Shown here piece by piece: positions 1 through 7,105 of a DNA stretch of 34,062 bases. The first letter of the stretch is position 1, and every line of letters starts with the position of its first letter. Origin of the DNA: Acidobacteriaceae bacterium. GTDB lineage: Bacteria > Acidobacteriota > Terriglobia > Terriglobales > Acidobacteriaceae. The stretch spans positions 1 to 34,062 of the forward strand of contig PMAT01000064.1 in assembly GCA_003152695.1 (NCBI GenBank). Direction: 5' to 3'. The notes under the pieces are model-generated. The model did no database searches and was not told the DNA's origin. It saw only the letters and a program-made list of their open reading frames with translations. Both the position numbers and the translations under genes were made by a program.

Positions 1-142
1 TGTTTTCTCTGGTCTTATCGGGAAGAGTAGCTTCAAATTGATCAATCAAGCTGCCCAAGCGACTCATCCACAGTGCACGGAGTTCCAGAAGGGAGATAAA
101 TTTTGCAAACGTTAGATAACGCCAAACGGTATCCAAGGTGAA

Positions 143-529
143 TCAAGGCCCCCATCCACACTCGGCTACCGCCGCTTCGACGGGGTCCCTCAAAACAATC
201 CACGCCAGAGAAATCTCCGCCACGTTTCTTGCTCGCGCGGTTAGACTCAGCAGACCGTCGAGGACCATTGCCCCACCAGCGAACCTCTGGGCTGCCGAGG
301 GACGGTTGAAATCGGGAATCCAGTCAGAGAGTTCCTTGCTCCCTAGAGTTTTCGGAAATTTCCAACCGCCAAATGCCCGTTTCGTCAGTACCTTCGCAGT
401 TGTTGTTCCTATGCTGATGATTAACGGTTCATGCGAGGGGAGGATAAGCAAAGCTACACGGCCTATCTCGTATTGCTGCAAAACCGACCCATACTTTGCA
501 CATACGGCCTGTGCTTCTTCCTGTTTCAT
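143..529 (-). CDS. hypothetical protein, last gene of a three-gene cassette
   Basis: A 128-residue protein that I do not recognise. It has no signal peptide or clear membrane segment; the middle is mixed alpha/beta in character and the C-terminal third is alanine-rich and probably helical. It starts 28 bases after the stop of the upstream small gene on the same strand, so the three genes ending here probably form one transcript. An overlapping plus-strand frame of similar length exists, but the minus frame continues the run of the two better-supported neighbours. The base composition of this cassette is visibly less GC-rich than the genes from 2.4 kb onward, which fits an acquired accessory unit. 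No function is proposed. Confidence 0.5.
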   Translation of the reverse strand: MKQEEAQAVCAKYGSVLQQYEIGRVALLILPSHEPLIISIGTTTAKVLTKRAFGGWKFPKTLGSKELSDWIPDFNRPSAAQRFAGGAMVLDGLLSLTARARNVAEISLAWIVLRDPVEAAVAECGWGP

Positions 530-557
530 CTCAGTTTCCGTGCTCGCTTAATGGTCT

Positions 558-752
558 TCAACGTTTTTCATTACCCCAGGCACCACTGACCAGCGTGATT
601 GGTTCTCCCTTAATGAACTTTAGGCCAATCGTGCCTTTAGCAACACCCGCGACAAATTCCTCATGAGTGATGTCTGTGACATCACTCGGCATGTTGTGAA
701 GTCTGTTGTATTCCTCCATCGCTTCATCAATGGTCCTTTCCTCATCACTCAT
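558..752 (-). CDS. small hypothetical acidic protein
   Basis: A 64-residue acidic protein of unknown function. The N-terminal half is rich in Asp/Glu and likely helical, followed by a short beta-like segment (GLKFIKGEPITLV). Its ATG overlaps the stop codon of the upstream membrane-protein gene by one base (TAATG), the arrangement expected for translational coupling, and this is the main reason to accept so short a gene. It could be a small partner or regulator of the membrane protein, but nothing in the sequence shows that. Confidence 0.5.
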   Translation of the reverse strand: MSDEERTIDEAMEEYNRLHNMPSDVTDITHEEFVAGVAKGTIGLKFIKGEPITLVSGAWGNEKR

Positions 753-1555
753 TACCCCTCCCAGAGTCCTTCGGCGATCTTTGGCAGTGGATAACCTTTT
801 TCGACATGCTTTCTAATGTTTTCCCGAATAGTGTTCATCTTCAGAATCTCTACCGGTACAGTCCTAGCCATCACTCCCTCAGAGGCTATTAGTACTGCTT
901 TTCGCCCCGGCTCAAGCCTTATCATCAATTTACTTAGCATTGTAGCCGTAAACTGGAATGCCTCGAAAAAGGGCAGCGACCACAAATCAGAACCGTACTC
1001 AGAGACGAACTCTTCCGGTTCCTTTGAATAGTCCGCGTCTTCCTTGCCTATAGCCAGAAAGTATACTTCGGCTGCACTCTTTAAACCCCTCATCAAGGTC
1101 AGTGCCGGGCCTTCCTTCTTTAGCCAGCCCTGTATTGCCGTCTGAACCACTACTGGATCATCCGATTCCAGGATGTCCTTGAACTCCTTGGCACTGGCAA
1201 AACTCAGGTAGCTGGTTGGCAAGTCTGAAAGGGAATTGATCTCGCTGTTCAAGGATAGGGCTTTTGCCTCCGCGGTGTTGAGAATTTCGCGCGCCAGCAT
1301 CAAGGCGTTTCGACGACTGTCCTCTCTAAGATGCCTAAATTCAGATAGGAAATGGGTTCTTTGTTCCTTCAGTTGTTGTGACTGGTACCAAAGACTGCCC
1401 GTAAACCAGATTACAGCGAGTACGCCGCCCGCAGCAGACAGAATGCTTCCGTAGGAGGAAAGGCGGGCGTTGTCCAAGTGATACATAGCGGCCGCCGCTG
1501 CCGCAGCATCCAAAAGGCTGAGCAGGATGAGTAGTACCAGGATTCTCTTGCTCAT
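752..1555 (-). CDS. membrane-anchored hypothetical protein
   Basis: A 267-residue protein with two hydrophobic segments at its N-terminus (about residues 4-23 and 37-58, the first containing an alanine run). A charged, probably coiled-coil stretch follows (about 60-100, many Gln/Glu/Arg), then a largely helical soluble domain of about 160 residues. No known catalytic motif is visible. It is the first gene of the cassette with the two small proteins downstream, the next start overlapping its stop. Two N-terminal membrane helices followed by a cytoplasmic helical domain are common in signalling or defence-associated membrane proteins, but that is only an analogy. Real gene likely; function unknown. 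Confidence 0.6.
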   Translation of the reverse strand: MSKRILVLLILLSLLDAAAAAAAMYHLDNARLSSYGSILSAAGGVLAVIWFTGSLWYQSQQLKEQRTHFLSEFRHLREDSRRNALMLAREILNTAEAKALSLNSEINSLSDLPTSYLSFASAKEFKDILESDDPVVVQTAIQGWLKKEGPALTLMRGLKSAAEVYFLAIGKEDADYSKEPEEFVSEYGSDLWSLPFFEAFQFTATMLSKLMIRLEPGRKAVLIASEGVMARTVPVEILKMNTIRENIRKHVEKGYPLPKIAEGLWEG

Positions 1556-1587
1556 TCTTTGACTCGCACATATATTACGCCTGGTGC

Positions 1588-1624
1588 CCCAGGTTCGCGT
1601 CCTTCGTTTGGACGCTAACCTGGG
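1588..1624. repeat. hairpin repeat of the GGTGCCCCA family
   Basis: Two 15-base arms (1588-1602 and 1610-1624) pair with one mismatch around a 7-base loop. The left end reads GGTGCCCCAGG, a start shared with 1674-1684 and, with variation, with hairpins at 7869-7901 and 33431-33463. No T-run follows on either strand, so it looks like a dispersed palindromic element rather than an intrinsic terminator. It lies between the three-gene cassette and the VapBC pair. Confidence 0.7.
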
Positions 1625-1699
1625 TTACGCCACCGTAAGAAATCTCGTGGGCCGCCCCTAAGCGCCTCCGCCCGGTGCCCCAGGCAGCAATTCGTTTCT

Positions 1700-2095
1700 T
1701 CAGAAGATCCGGCTGATGCCTGGGAACGAATCGAAGCCTGCATCAAAGCTCATTATTTGTGCGATGTCATGCTGTTCCATTACGGACACGTGCACGGCAT
1801 CCCGAGCTGAGAGCCGCCGGTAACCCAGAACAATTTCCTTGGCGCGTTCCACGGCCGCGTGAGTTACGGGCAGAACTTCATCGACGACTCCGAGCAGTGC
1901 ATCGAAAGCGGGCTGGATTGCGTCGCGTTGATCGATGGCCACGTAGCGGTGCAGTATCTCCTGCAAAACTTCGGCGTCGGTCACAAGACGCTCTCGGCCC
2001 CGTATCAGTTTCTCCAGCAGTCGCTGTCCATCCGTCTTGTGCGGGTGCGGCGCGCCCACCAGATACATCGGGACATTGGAATCGATGAGAATCAC
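1700..2095 (-). CDS. vapC: VapC-type PIN-domain toxin
   Basis: A 131-residue PIN-domain protein, the usual size of VapC ribonuclease toxins. The acidic residues expected around the Mg2+ site are present: Asp5 in the opening strand (ILIDSN), Glu46 (or Glu42), Asp99 in a SARDAVH motif and Asp118 in SFDAGFD. PIN toxins of this family cleave tRNA or rRNA when freed from their antitoxin; the actual target cannot be read here. Translation starts at a GTG (2093-2095) that overlaps the antitoxin stop codon (GTGA, 4 bases), typical of a coupled toxin-antitoxin pair with antitoxin first. Likely regulated by the antitoxin-bound operator upstream of vapB. Confidence 0.88.
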   Translation of the reverse strand: MILIDSNVPMYLVGAPHPHKTDGQRLLEKLIRGRERLVTDAEVLQEILHRYVAIDQRDAIQPAFDALLGVVDEVLPVTHAAVERAKEIVLGYRRLSARDAVHVSVMEQHDIAQIMSFDAGFDSFPGISRIF

Positions 2096-2349
2096 GAGCG
2101 CGGGCCGCTCAGGTAACCCGCTTCGATCTCAGCGAGCATAGTGTCCAGGTCTCCCGCCGGGTACTCCTGTTGGACCGCCCTACGGATCGCCTCCAGCTTT
2201 CGGGTGAGACTGCCGGCCGGCTCTTCCCGGCGTGCGGCTTCCAGCGCCTGGCGGACCCATTCTGCAAGGCTCATATGGCGCGAGCGCGCTACCCGCTGGA
2301 TCTCCCGATACTCCGGATCCTTCAAAATGACCTGCAGCCTCTTAGCCAT
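2092..2349 (-). CDS. vapB: VapB-type ribbon-helix-helix antitoxin
   Basis: An 85-residue protein. Its first 36 residues form a ribbon-helix-helix pattern: a short strand (KRLQVIL), a helix starting at DPEYREIQ and a second helix ([10 protein letters not shown]). The C-terminal part is charged and would wrap the PIN toxin encoded immediately downstream with a 4-base overlap. RHH antitoxins bind palindromic operators in their own promoter; a perfect 9-bp inverted repeat lies 14-35 bases upstream of the start. No Shine-Dalgarno is present before the ATG, and the -10 box ends 6 bases upstream of it, so the mRNA is probably leaderless. Confidence 0.85.
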   Translation of the reverse strand: MAKRLQVILKDPEYREIQRVARSRHMSLAEWVRQALEAARREEPAGSLTRKLEAIRRAVQQEYPAGDLDTMLAEIEAGYLSGPRS

Positions 2350-2352
2350 GAT

Positions 2353-2384
2353 ATGAGTTTATTTGACTCATGCTAATGAGTCAA
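2353..2384 (-). promoter_or_regulatory. vapBC promoter with palindromic operator
   Basis: Read on the minus strand, TTGACT (2384-2379) and TAAACT (2361-2356) are separated by exactly 17 bases, a good sigma-70-type promoter. A perfect 9-bp inverted repeat (TTGACTCAT at 2363-2371 and ATGAGTCAA at 2376-2384, 4-base gap) covers the -35 and spacer. An extra half-site ATGAGT (2353-2358) overlaps the -10. An antitoxin bound here would block RNA polymerase. The predicted start of transcription falls at or beside the vapB ATG. Confidence 0.7.
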
Positions 2385-2428
2385 TTTGCCTACACCAGGT
2401 TTGGAGACATGGAAAGTCGGACTCGAAA

Positions 2429-2456
2429 CTATCCACTATCCACTGACCACTATCCA
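2429..2456. repeat. tandem 7-bp repeat at the ychF stop codon
   Basis: Four consecutive 7-base units, CTATCCA, CTATCCA, CTGACCA and CTATCCA (minus strand TAGTGGN), followed by a partial unit. The same core, TAGTGGC, is tandemly repeated at 18849-18869. The ychF stop codon (2450-2452) lies inside the array. Confidence 0.8.
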
Positions 2457-3532
2457 CTATGACGGATGTGCATCACATCGCCGTCCTTGACGATGTACTC
2501 CTTGCCTTCCAGACGCAGTGTGCCGCGGGCGCGTCCTTCGGCTTCCGACCCGGCATCGAGCAGTTGGTCCCAGTGGATGGTCTCAGCACGGATGAAATGG
2601 TGTTCCAAGTCTGTGTGAATGGCGCCGGCAGCGTGCACCGCTTTTGATCCGCGCTCCACGGTCCAGGCGCGGCACTCGTCTTCGCCCACGGTGAAGAAAG
2701 AAATCAGTCCCAGCAACTCGTAGGTTTTGCGGATCAGCCGAACTAGTCCACTTTCCTTCAGCTCGTAACTGGAGAGGAATTCGGCGGCATCTTCGTCGCT
2801 CATTTCGGCGAGTTCGGCTTCGACCTTGGCACACACCGCCAGCGCGCCCGTGTTCAGACGGGCCGCCACCTCCGTCACTCCGTATTTGGCGACGGCTTCC
2901 TCAAGGTCCTTACCCAGCGACGGACTTTCGCCGATGTTGAGCACGTACAGCATCGGCTTTTCGCTCAGAAACATGAAACCGCGCACCCGCTTTTTGTCCT
3001 CGGGCGTCATCTCCATCTCGCGCAGCGGCCGCTCGGTTTCCAGATGCGCCTTGGCACGTTTCAGCAAGTCGTGCTCGCGCTCCAGCTCCGCCGTCTTCAT
3101 CTTCTTCAAGTCTTTCTCGACGCGCTCCAGCCGCTTCTCCACTTGTCCCAGATCGTTGACGATCAGGTCGAAGTCGATGTTCTTGATATCGCGCAGCGGA
3201 TCGATGGGGCCGACATGCGCGATGGAGTCATCCTCGAAGGCGCGCACCACGTGGGCCAGCGCGTCCACATTGCGGAGGTTCGCGGCGAAGGCGGTCTCGT
3301 TCAGCGCCTCCTGGCTCAGCGCTGCCACGTCGGTAAACTCGACGCTGGCATGCACCAGCTTTTTAGGGTTATAGAGCGCAGCCAGGCGGTCGAGGCGGTC
3401 GTCGGGGACTTTGGTCACCCCCAGATGCGCCTCGCGAGGATTTCCCGTGCGCTGCGCTACCTGCTGCCTGGTCAACATCACGAACAACGACGTCTTGCCC
3501 ACTTGTGGCAGGCCTATGATTCCGGTTTTCAT
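2450..3532 (-). CDS. ychF: YchF, redox-regulated ATPase / ribosome-binding P-loop NTPase
   Basis: A 360-residue YchF protein, close to the family's usual length of about 363. YchF is an OBG-family NTPase that prefers ATP and binds ribosomes. The P-loop is GLPQVGKT (residues 7-14), slightly different from the common GLPNVGKS. The guanine-specificity NKxD motif is replaced by NIGE in YVLNIGESP, as is typical for YchF. A coiled-coil hairpin rich in Lys/Glu follows the G domain. The C-terminal TGS domain is recognisable from LISFFTVGEDECRAWTV to the VKDGDVMHIR end. Many homologues end in a phrase like HFRFNV; here the tail is shortened to IRHSG, and its last two codons and stop lie in the tandem 7-bp repeat. 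Confidence 0.96.
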   Translation of the reverse strand: MKTGIIGLPQVGKTSLFVMLTRQQVAQRTGNPREAHLGVTKVPDDRLDRLAALYNPKKLVHASVEFTDVAALSQEALNETAFAANLRNVDALAHVVRAFEDDSIAHVGPIDPLRDIKNIDFDLIVNDLGQVEKRLERVEKDLKKMKTAELEREHDLLKRAKAHLETERPLREMEMTPEDKKRVRGFMFLSEKPMLYVLNIGESPSLGKDLEEAVAKYGVTEVAARLNTGALAVCAKVEAELAEMSDEDAAEFLSSYELKESGLVRLIRKTYELLGLISFFTVGEDECRAWTVERGSKAVHAAGAIHTDLEHHFIRAETIHWDQLLDAGSEAEGRARGTLRLEGKEYIVKDGDVMHIRHSG

Positions 3533-3541
3533 GATCTTAGC

Positions 3542-3681
3542 TTTCAGCCGTCAGCTATCAGCTCTCAGCCCGAGCTGTTGGTGAAGGCTGCTCCTTTGGA
3601 TAAATGTCAAATAAAACCTCAGGGCGACTGCGTCAGTGCAGCACGAACGCTGACATCCGAGCTGATGGCTGATGGCTGACA
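3542..3681. repeat. two inverted blocks of 7-bp repeats between ychF and the membrane gene
   Basis: 3542-3569 holds four units of the form NNTCAGC; 3661-3681 holds three units GCTGATG, GCTGATG, GCTGACA, the complement of the same core. The two blocks face each other across about 90 bases, so the spacer could fold back on itself. The same core occurs at 18893-18955 and 24585-24605. Confidence 0.75.
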
Positions 3682-3685
3682 GCTC

Positions 3686-4186
3686 TTACAACATTCTTCG
3701 CGCGGTCAGATACAGCAACGCCAGCCCGAGCACCAGCACCGATCCCTCGATGCGCATGGACCACACGTGCAGGCGATTGAATTCGACCCGGCGGGCGTCG
3801 TCCTGCGGTACGTCGTCGATGACGCCCATCTGCTGGCGCAGGACCAGCATCCGCGATGCAATGCCGAACATGCCAACCAACGTCAAGATGATCATCGCGT
3901 AGATCAAAAGATTGCGGCCCGCAAACGGGTCGGCGACGCCATTCACGATCCGCGAATCGATCATGGACGTCACGGCAAATATCACGCCACACGCGATCGC
4001 CATCCAGTGCATGATGCCCAAGCTGCGGCTGACCACATTGCCCGCCAGTTGCCGGGTGGGCAAGACCGCAAAGACCGTCGGCGCCAGCACGAACGCAAAG
4101 AAGATGAGCCCGCCTATCCAGATCACCAGCGACAACAGCATCAGGTAACGAAGGAACGACATCAGCACCTCGGGAGTAAGGGCCAT
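3686..4186 (-). CDS. DUF4149-like integral membrane protein
   Basis: A 166-residue membrane protein with four predicted helices: about 10-35, 57-76, 90-112 and 146-162. The first contains WIGGLIFFAFVLAPTVF, a phrase typical of DUF4149 proteins and related CopD-like membrane domains. Charged loops lie between helices 2 and 3 (RIVNGVADPF) and before helix 4 (DDVPQDDARRVEFNRLH). The family has no assigned reaction. It lies between ychF and hypB on the same strand, 21 bases after the hypB stop side of its upstream neighbour, so it may be the last gene of a hypA-hypB transcript. I see no residue that marks metal transport, so a link to nickel is not claimed. Confidence 0.8.
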   Translation of the reverse strand: MALTPEVLMSFLRYLMLLSLVIWIGGLIFFAFVLAPTVFAVLPTRQLAGNVVSRSLGIMHWMAIACGVIFAVTSMIDSRIVNGVADPFAGRNLLIYAMIILTLVGMFGIASRMLVLRQQMGVIDDVPQDDARRVEFNRLHVWSMRIEGSVLVLGLALLYLTARRML

Positions 4187-4207
4187 TGTAAATGGGGGCT
4201 GCTGAAA

Positions 4208-4894
4208 TCAGTGTGGGACCGTTACGGTTTGCAGCTTTGCCTTGGCCCGCTCCTGGCGAGCGCGCAGCCATTCCATCCAGCGATCGAGGCCTTCGCCGGT
4301 GGTGCTGGACACATCAATGATTTCCATCTGGGGATGGACGCGCCTGGCGTTTTCACGCGCCACGTCCGCGTTGAAGGGAACGTAGGGCAGCAGATCGATC
4401 TTGGTCAGCAGCATCAGCTCCGACTTCAAAAAGATAGAGGGATATTTCAGCGGCTTGTCTTCGCCTTCCGATGTGCTCAGCAGAACGATCTTTGCGTCTT
4501 CTCCAAGATCGTAGCTGGAGGGGCAAACCAGGTTGCCAACGTTCTCTACGATCAGCAGGTCGAGGTCTTCAAGCTTCCAGTCCTCCAGATGTTTTCCAAT
4601 CATCTTGGCGTCGAGATGGCAGGTGCCTCCGGTCGTGATCTGCTTGACCGGAAAGCCGAACTTGGCCAGCCGCTTCGCGTCATTCTCGGTTTGCAGATCG
4701 CCGGTGAGCACGGCAACCCGCGAGCCCTTGTCCATGCGTTCCAGGGTCCGCTCCAGCAGAGCGGTTTTGCCCGAGCCGGGAGCGCTGATCAAGTTGATGC
4801 ACAGCACCCCGAGTTGCCGGTAGCGTTCGCGCAACTGTTCGGCCAGGATCTGGTTTTCGTTAAGGACTTTCTTTTCGACTTCGATGCGGTTCAT
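4208..4894 (-). CDS. hypB: HypB, nickel-inserting GTPase for [NiFe] hydrogenase maturation
   Basis: A 228-residue HypB. The P-loop is SAPGSGKT (37-44), followed by the family motif GDLQTENDAKR (65-75). A TTGGTCHLDA segment has Cys92-His93, the metal site at the dimer interface, and VENVGNLVCP contains Cys124. HypB hydrolyses GTP to drive nickel transfer, together with HypA, into the large subunit of [NiFe] hydrogenase (and sometimes urease). There is no N-terminal His-rich nickel store, so it is the short form. Its ATG overlaps the hypA stop codon by 4 bases (ATGA). No hydrogenase structural gene is present in the window. Confidence 0.95.
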   Translation of the reverse strand: MNRIEVEKKVLNENQILAEQLRERYRQLGVLCINLISAPGSGKTALLERTLERMDKGSRVAVLTGDLQTENDAKRLAKFGFPVKQITTGGTCHLDAKMIGKHLEDWKLEDLDLLIVENVGNLVCPSSYDLGEDAKIVLLSTSEGEDKPLKYPSIFLKSELMLLTKIDLLPYVPFNADVARENARRVHPQMEIIDVSSTTGEGLDRWMEWLRARQERAKAKLQTVTVPH

Positions 4895-5235
4895 TCATCC
4901 ACTTCCATGTAGGCGATGTCGAGTTCTTCTCCGCCGATGCAATCGGTGAGGAATTCGCCGCATTGCGGGCACTGCGGATCGAATTCGGTCATGCGAAACT
5001 CGTGCGCGCACTTCGAGCAGCGCTGCACGCGCGGAATATATTCCAAGTCCAGCACCACCGGCTCCCATTCCGTGTCTTTCACCAGCACTTCGAAGCCAAA
5101 TTGCAGCGCATCACGGTCAACTCCACACAGTTCCCCGATTTTAACGCCTACCTTCGTGATGCGACCGCCGGGATGCCGCAGAGCTTCGCTCTGAACGGAT
5201 TCGAGAATGGAGGCGGCGATACCTAATTCATGCAT
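4891..5235 (-). CDS. hypA: HypA, nickel metallochaperone
   Basis: A 114-residue HypA starting at MHELG; the N-terminal Met1-His2-Glu3 supplies the nickel site. A longer reading from further upstream exists, but the MHE start is diagnostic for the family and sets the start at 5235. The structural zinc site is complete: Cys73, Cys76, Cys89 and Cys92 in CSKC and CPQC. HypA passes Ni2+ to hydrogenase with HypB, whose gene overlaps this one by 4 bases. It is the first gene of the pair; a RelE-type toxin gene ends 47 bases upstream on the same strand. Confidence 0.95.
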   Translation of the reverse strand: MHELGIAASILESVQSEALRHPGGRITKVGVKIGELCGVDRDALQFGFEVLVKDTEWEPVVLDLEYIPRVQRCSKCAHEFRMTEFDPQCPQCGEFLTDCIGGEELDIAYMEVDE

Positions 5236-5282
5236 AATTGAGTGAGTATCGGCAACGGTATTGTCGCATTTTGCCGCACGCG

Positions 5283-5552
5283 TTACTTCAATCTGCGAAG
5301 CAACTGGTTGTAGGCCTCGTGCGAGCCAATCCAGAACCAATGGAAATCATTCTCTTCGCGGAGGGCGATCGCGCGATAGGAGCGGCCTATGTCAACCGTC
5401 CATACCTCACCCTTTTGCTTCAGGCCGAGTGAAGGATTAAACGGGTCTTGAGTGAAGAGCTCGAACTTTTTGTCGGCAAGCTCACGCACGTGGCCGGGAA
5501 GCTTTTCGTAGCATTTCCAGAATTCGGAGACGGCAAACGAGCGGAAACTCAC
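5283..5552 (-). CDS. RelE/ParE-family toxin
   Basis: An 89-residue protein with the RelE/ParE-type pattern: helices at the N-terminus (FWKCYEKLPGHVRELADKKFELF), a Pro/Leu-rich link (PFNPSLGLK), then a beta sheet with VWTVDIGRSYRAIALRE and FHWFWIGSHEAYNQLL. That order and the R-S-Y-R-A strand are typical of mRNA-cleaving or gyrase-directed toxins of this superfamily; which target applies cannot be read. It starts at a GTG that overlaps the antitoxin stop (GTGA), the same arrangement as in the VapBC pair. HigB-like is an alternative name. Confidence 0.8.
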   Translation of the reverse strand: MSFRSFAVSEFWKCYEKLPGHVRELADKKFELFTQDPFNPSLGLKQKGEVWTVDIGRSYRAIALREENDFHWFWIGSHEAYNQLLRRLK

Positions 5553-5770
5553 AGGTGGCGCGGACCCTGCGACAAGGGCTTGGACTTCCCTTCCCGCACC
5601 TGCTGGCGGACGCTATCGAGCAGGACGGCACCAGCGCCGTCGGCCGTGAAGTCGCGTTCGATCTCCGCGTCCCAAGCTGCCATGTCGCGCTCGGCAACCC
5701 AAGTGGCAAGCTGCGCTTGCTCCTCCTGGGGAAGGGCTTCGATGGAGCGCTGTATGTCGGGAAGACTCAT
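5549..5770 (-). CDS. cognate antitoxin of the RelE/ParE-type toxin
   Basis: A 73-residue protein: a helical N-terminus (SLPDIQRSIEALPQEEQAQLATWVAER) and an acidic middle (MAAWDAEIERDFTADG), ending in a basic tail. This composition is common in small antitoxins found next to RelE/ParE toxins. The start is at MSLPDIQ; a much longer open frame runs upstream but is not supported. The -10 box TAGAAT ends 7 bases upstream of the ATG and no Shine-Dalgarno is visible, so the message is probably leaderless. Its stop overlaps the toxin GTG. Confidence 0.75.
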   Translation of the reverse strand: MSLPDIQRSIEALPQEEQAQLATWVAERDMAAWDAEIERDFTADGAGAVLLDSVRQQVREGKSKPLSQGPRHL

Positions 5771-5777
5771 ATTCAGT

Positions 5778-5837
5778 ATTCTAGCGCCCCCTGCAAGGCT
5801 TGTGCTCCAGATCCGCATTGTGTCCGCAATTGGACAC
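5778..5837 (-). promoter_or_regulatory. probable promoter of the RelE-type TA pair and nearby inverted repeat
   Basis: On the minus strand a TAGAAT box (5783-5778) lies 7 bases before the antitoxin ATG, placing transcription start at or next to the ATG. No convincing -35 is seen. An inverted repeat GTGTCC-N6-GGACAC (5820-5837) lies 37 bases upstream of the -10 and could be an operator for this unit or for the divergent kinase gene. Confidence 0.45.
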
Positions 5838-5992
5838 CCCTCACGACAGAACCAACTCATCATAACCCGTCGATTGTCGGGCCGGGGCGCCCGTAATTTT
5901 TCGGAAACATCCGCCGCCGGATTTCGTCTATCAATTCGTAGGTGCAGCTCGTCTCGAATTGTCTTGGGTTCATGCAGAGTAGGTAGCTCACC

Positions 5993-7105
5993 ATGCTGAA
6001 ACAGTGGGGCCGCATCTGGGCCATCGGCTTCGTGCTGTGGACGGTGCTGGCTTTCCTGAGTGCCGCCGGGGCGCATGTTTATACCGCGTCCATGGGCAGC
6101 CCGGAGAGCTGGGCGCAGTTGCTTGCCTGGAACGTCACCATCTCGTTTGTCTGGTCGTTGCTGACGCCACCGGTGTACGCGTTGGCCCGGCGCTTTACCT
6201 TCGACCGCAGCAGTTGGAAGCTGGCCCTCCCCCTCCATCTTGCCGCCAGCGCCGTTCTTACGCTGGCTGGGGCGGCGCTGATTGTGTCCTTGTACCCGCT
6301 GGTGACTTGGACTAAGGAAACTCACGCGCCATTTCTCGCCCATACTTTTTCCCGCGCCCTCATGGATTTCCAGCGCTACTGGTATGTCCTGCTGATCACC
6401 CAGGCGATCGGGTATTACGGCAAGTACCGGGAGCGCGAATTGCAATCGTCACAGTTGGAAGCCCAACTGGCATATGCGCAACTCGAGGTGCTGAAGATCC
6501 AGCTGGAGCCGCACTTCCTGTTCAATACACTGAATTCCATTGCCGCCCTCACCAGAAACGATGGTCCGGCCGCCGAACACATGACCCTGCAACTGGCAGA
6601 CCTGCTGCGCCTGTCGCTCGACGCGGTCGGTGTCCACGAGGTGCCGCTCAGTCGTGAGCTGACCTTCCTGCAGAAGTACGTTGACATCCAGCAAACACGC
6701 TTCCGGGACCGCCTGCGCGTGGAGATGGATATCCAGCCGCACACCCGGTCTGCGTTGGTCCCAAACCTGATTCTTCAGCCTCTGGTGGAAAATGCCATTC
6801 GCCATGGCATAGGCCCGCGCCTCGCCCCAGGATGGATTCGCATCTCGACGCGCCAGGTTTTCGATGAGCTGTGGATGGAGATCAGTGACAACGGCCAGGG
6901 GCTGACCCACCATCGCGGCGGCATTCCACCAGAAGGCGTGGGGCTGCGCAACACGCGCGCCCGCCTGCAGCAACTGTACAACCACGATCACAGGATGACC
7001 CTTGAGGACCAGCTCGGCGGAGGCTGCGTCGTCAAGATCCACATACCGTTCCGCGAAAGCTCCGAGGAGGTCGTGACCACCGATGTCCATTCGAGTGTTG
7101 CTTAG
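5993..7105 (+). CDS. LytS/YpdA-type membrane sensor histidine kinase
   Basis: A 370-residue kinase. Four hydrophobic segments (about 10-30, 43-65, 78-104 and 128-143) form an N-terminal membrane sensor. A short coiled coil follows (145-168), then the His_kinase domain with the phospho-acceptor His174 in LKIQLEPHFLFNTL. The ATPase part has the N box PLVENAIRHGI (Asn267), DNGQG (299-303) and the GVGLRNTRARL lid. This is the HPK8-like class paired with LytTR regulators, and such a regulator overlaps it by 23 bases downstream. The signal sensed is unknown. It diverges from the RelE-type TA pair across a 222-bp spacer. Confidence 0.93.
   Translation: MLKQWGRIWAIGFVLWTVLAFLSAAGAHVYTASMGSPESWAQLLAWNVTISFVWSLLTPPVYALARRFTFDRSSWKLALPLHLAASAVLTLAGAALIVSLYPLVTWTKETHAPFLAHTFSRALMDFQRYWYVLLITQAIGYYGKYRERELQSSQLEAQLAYAQLEVLKIQLEPHFLFNTLNSIAALTRNDGPAAEHMTLQLADLLRLSLDAVGVHEVPLSRELTFLQKYVDIQQTRFRDRLRVEMDIQPHTRSALVPNLILQPLVENAIRHGIGPRLAPGWIRISTRQVFDELWMEISDNGQGLTHHRGGIPPEGVGLRNTRARLQQLYNHDHRMTLEDQLGGGCVVKIHIPFRESSEEVVTTDVHSSVA

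Noticed and set aside
138-551. Plus-strand frame of 137 codons overlapping the first hypothetical gene
   Set aside because: It runs against the two coupled neighbours and has a Ser/Arg-rich, shadow-like composition.
5549-6445. Long open frame of 298 codons on the minus strand
   Set aside because: Only its last 73 codons look like a protein (the antitoxin); the rest is a shadow of the sensor kinase gene on the other strand.
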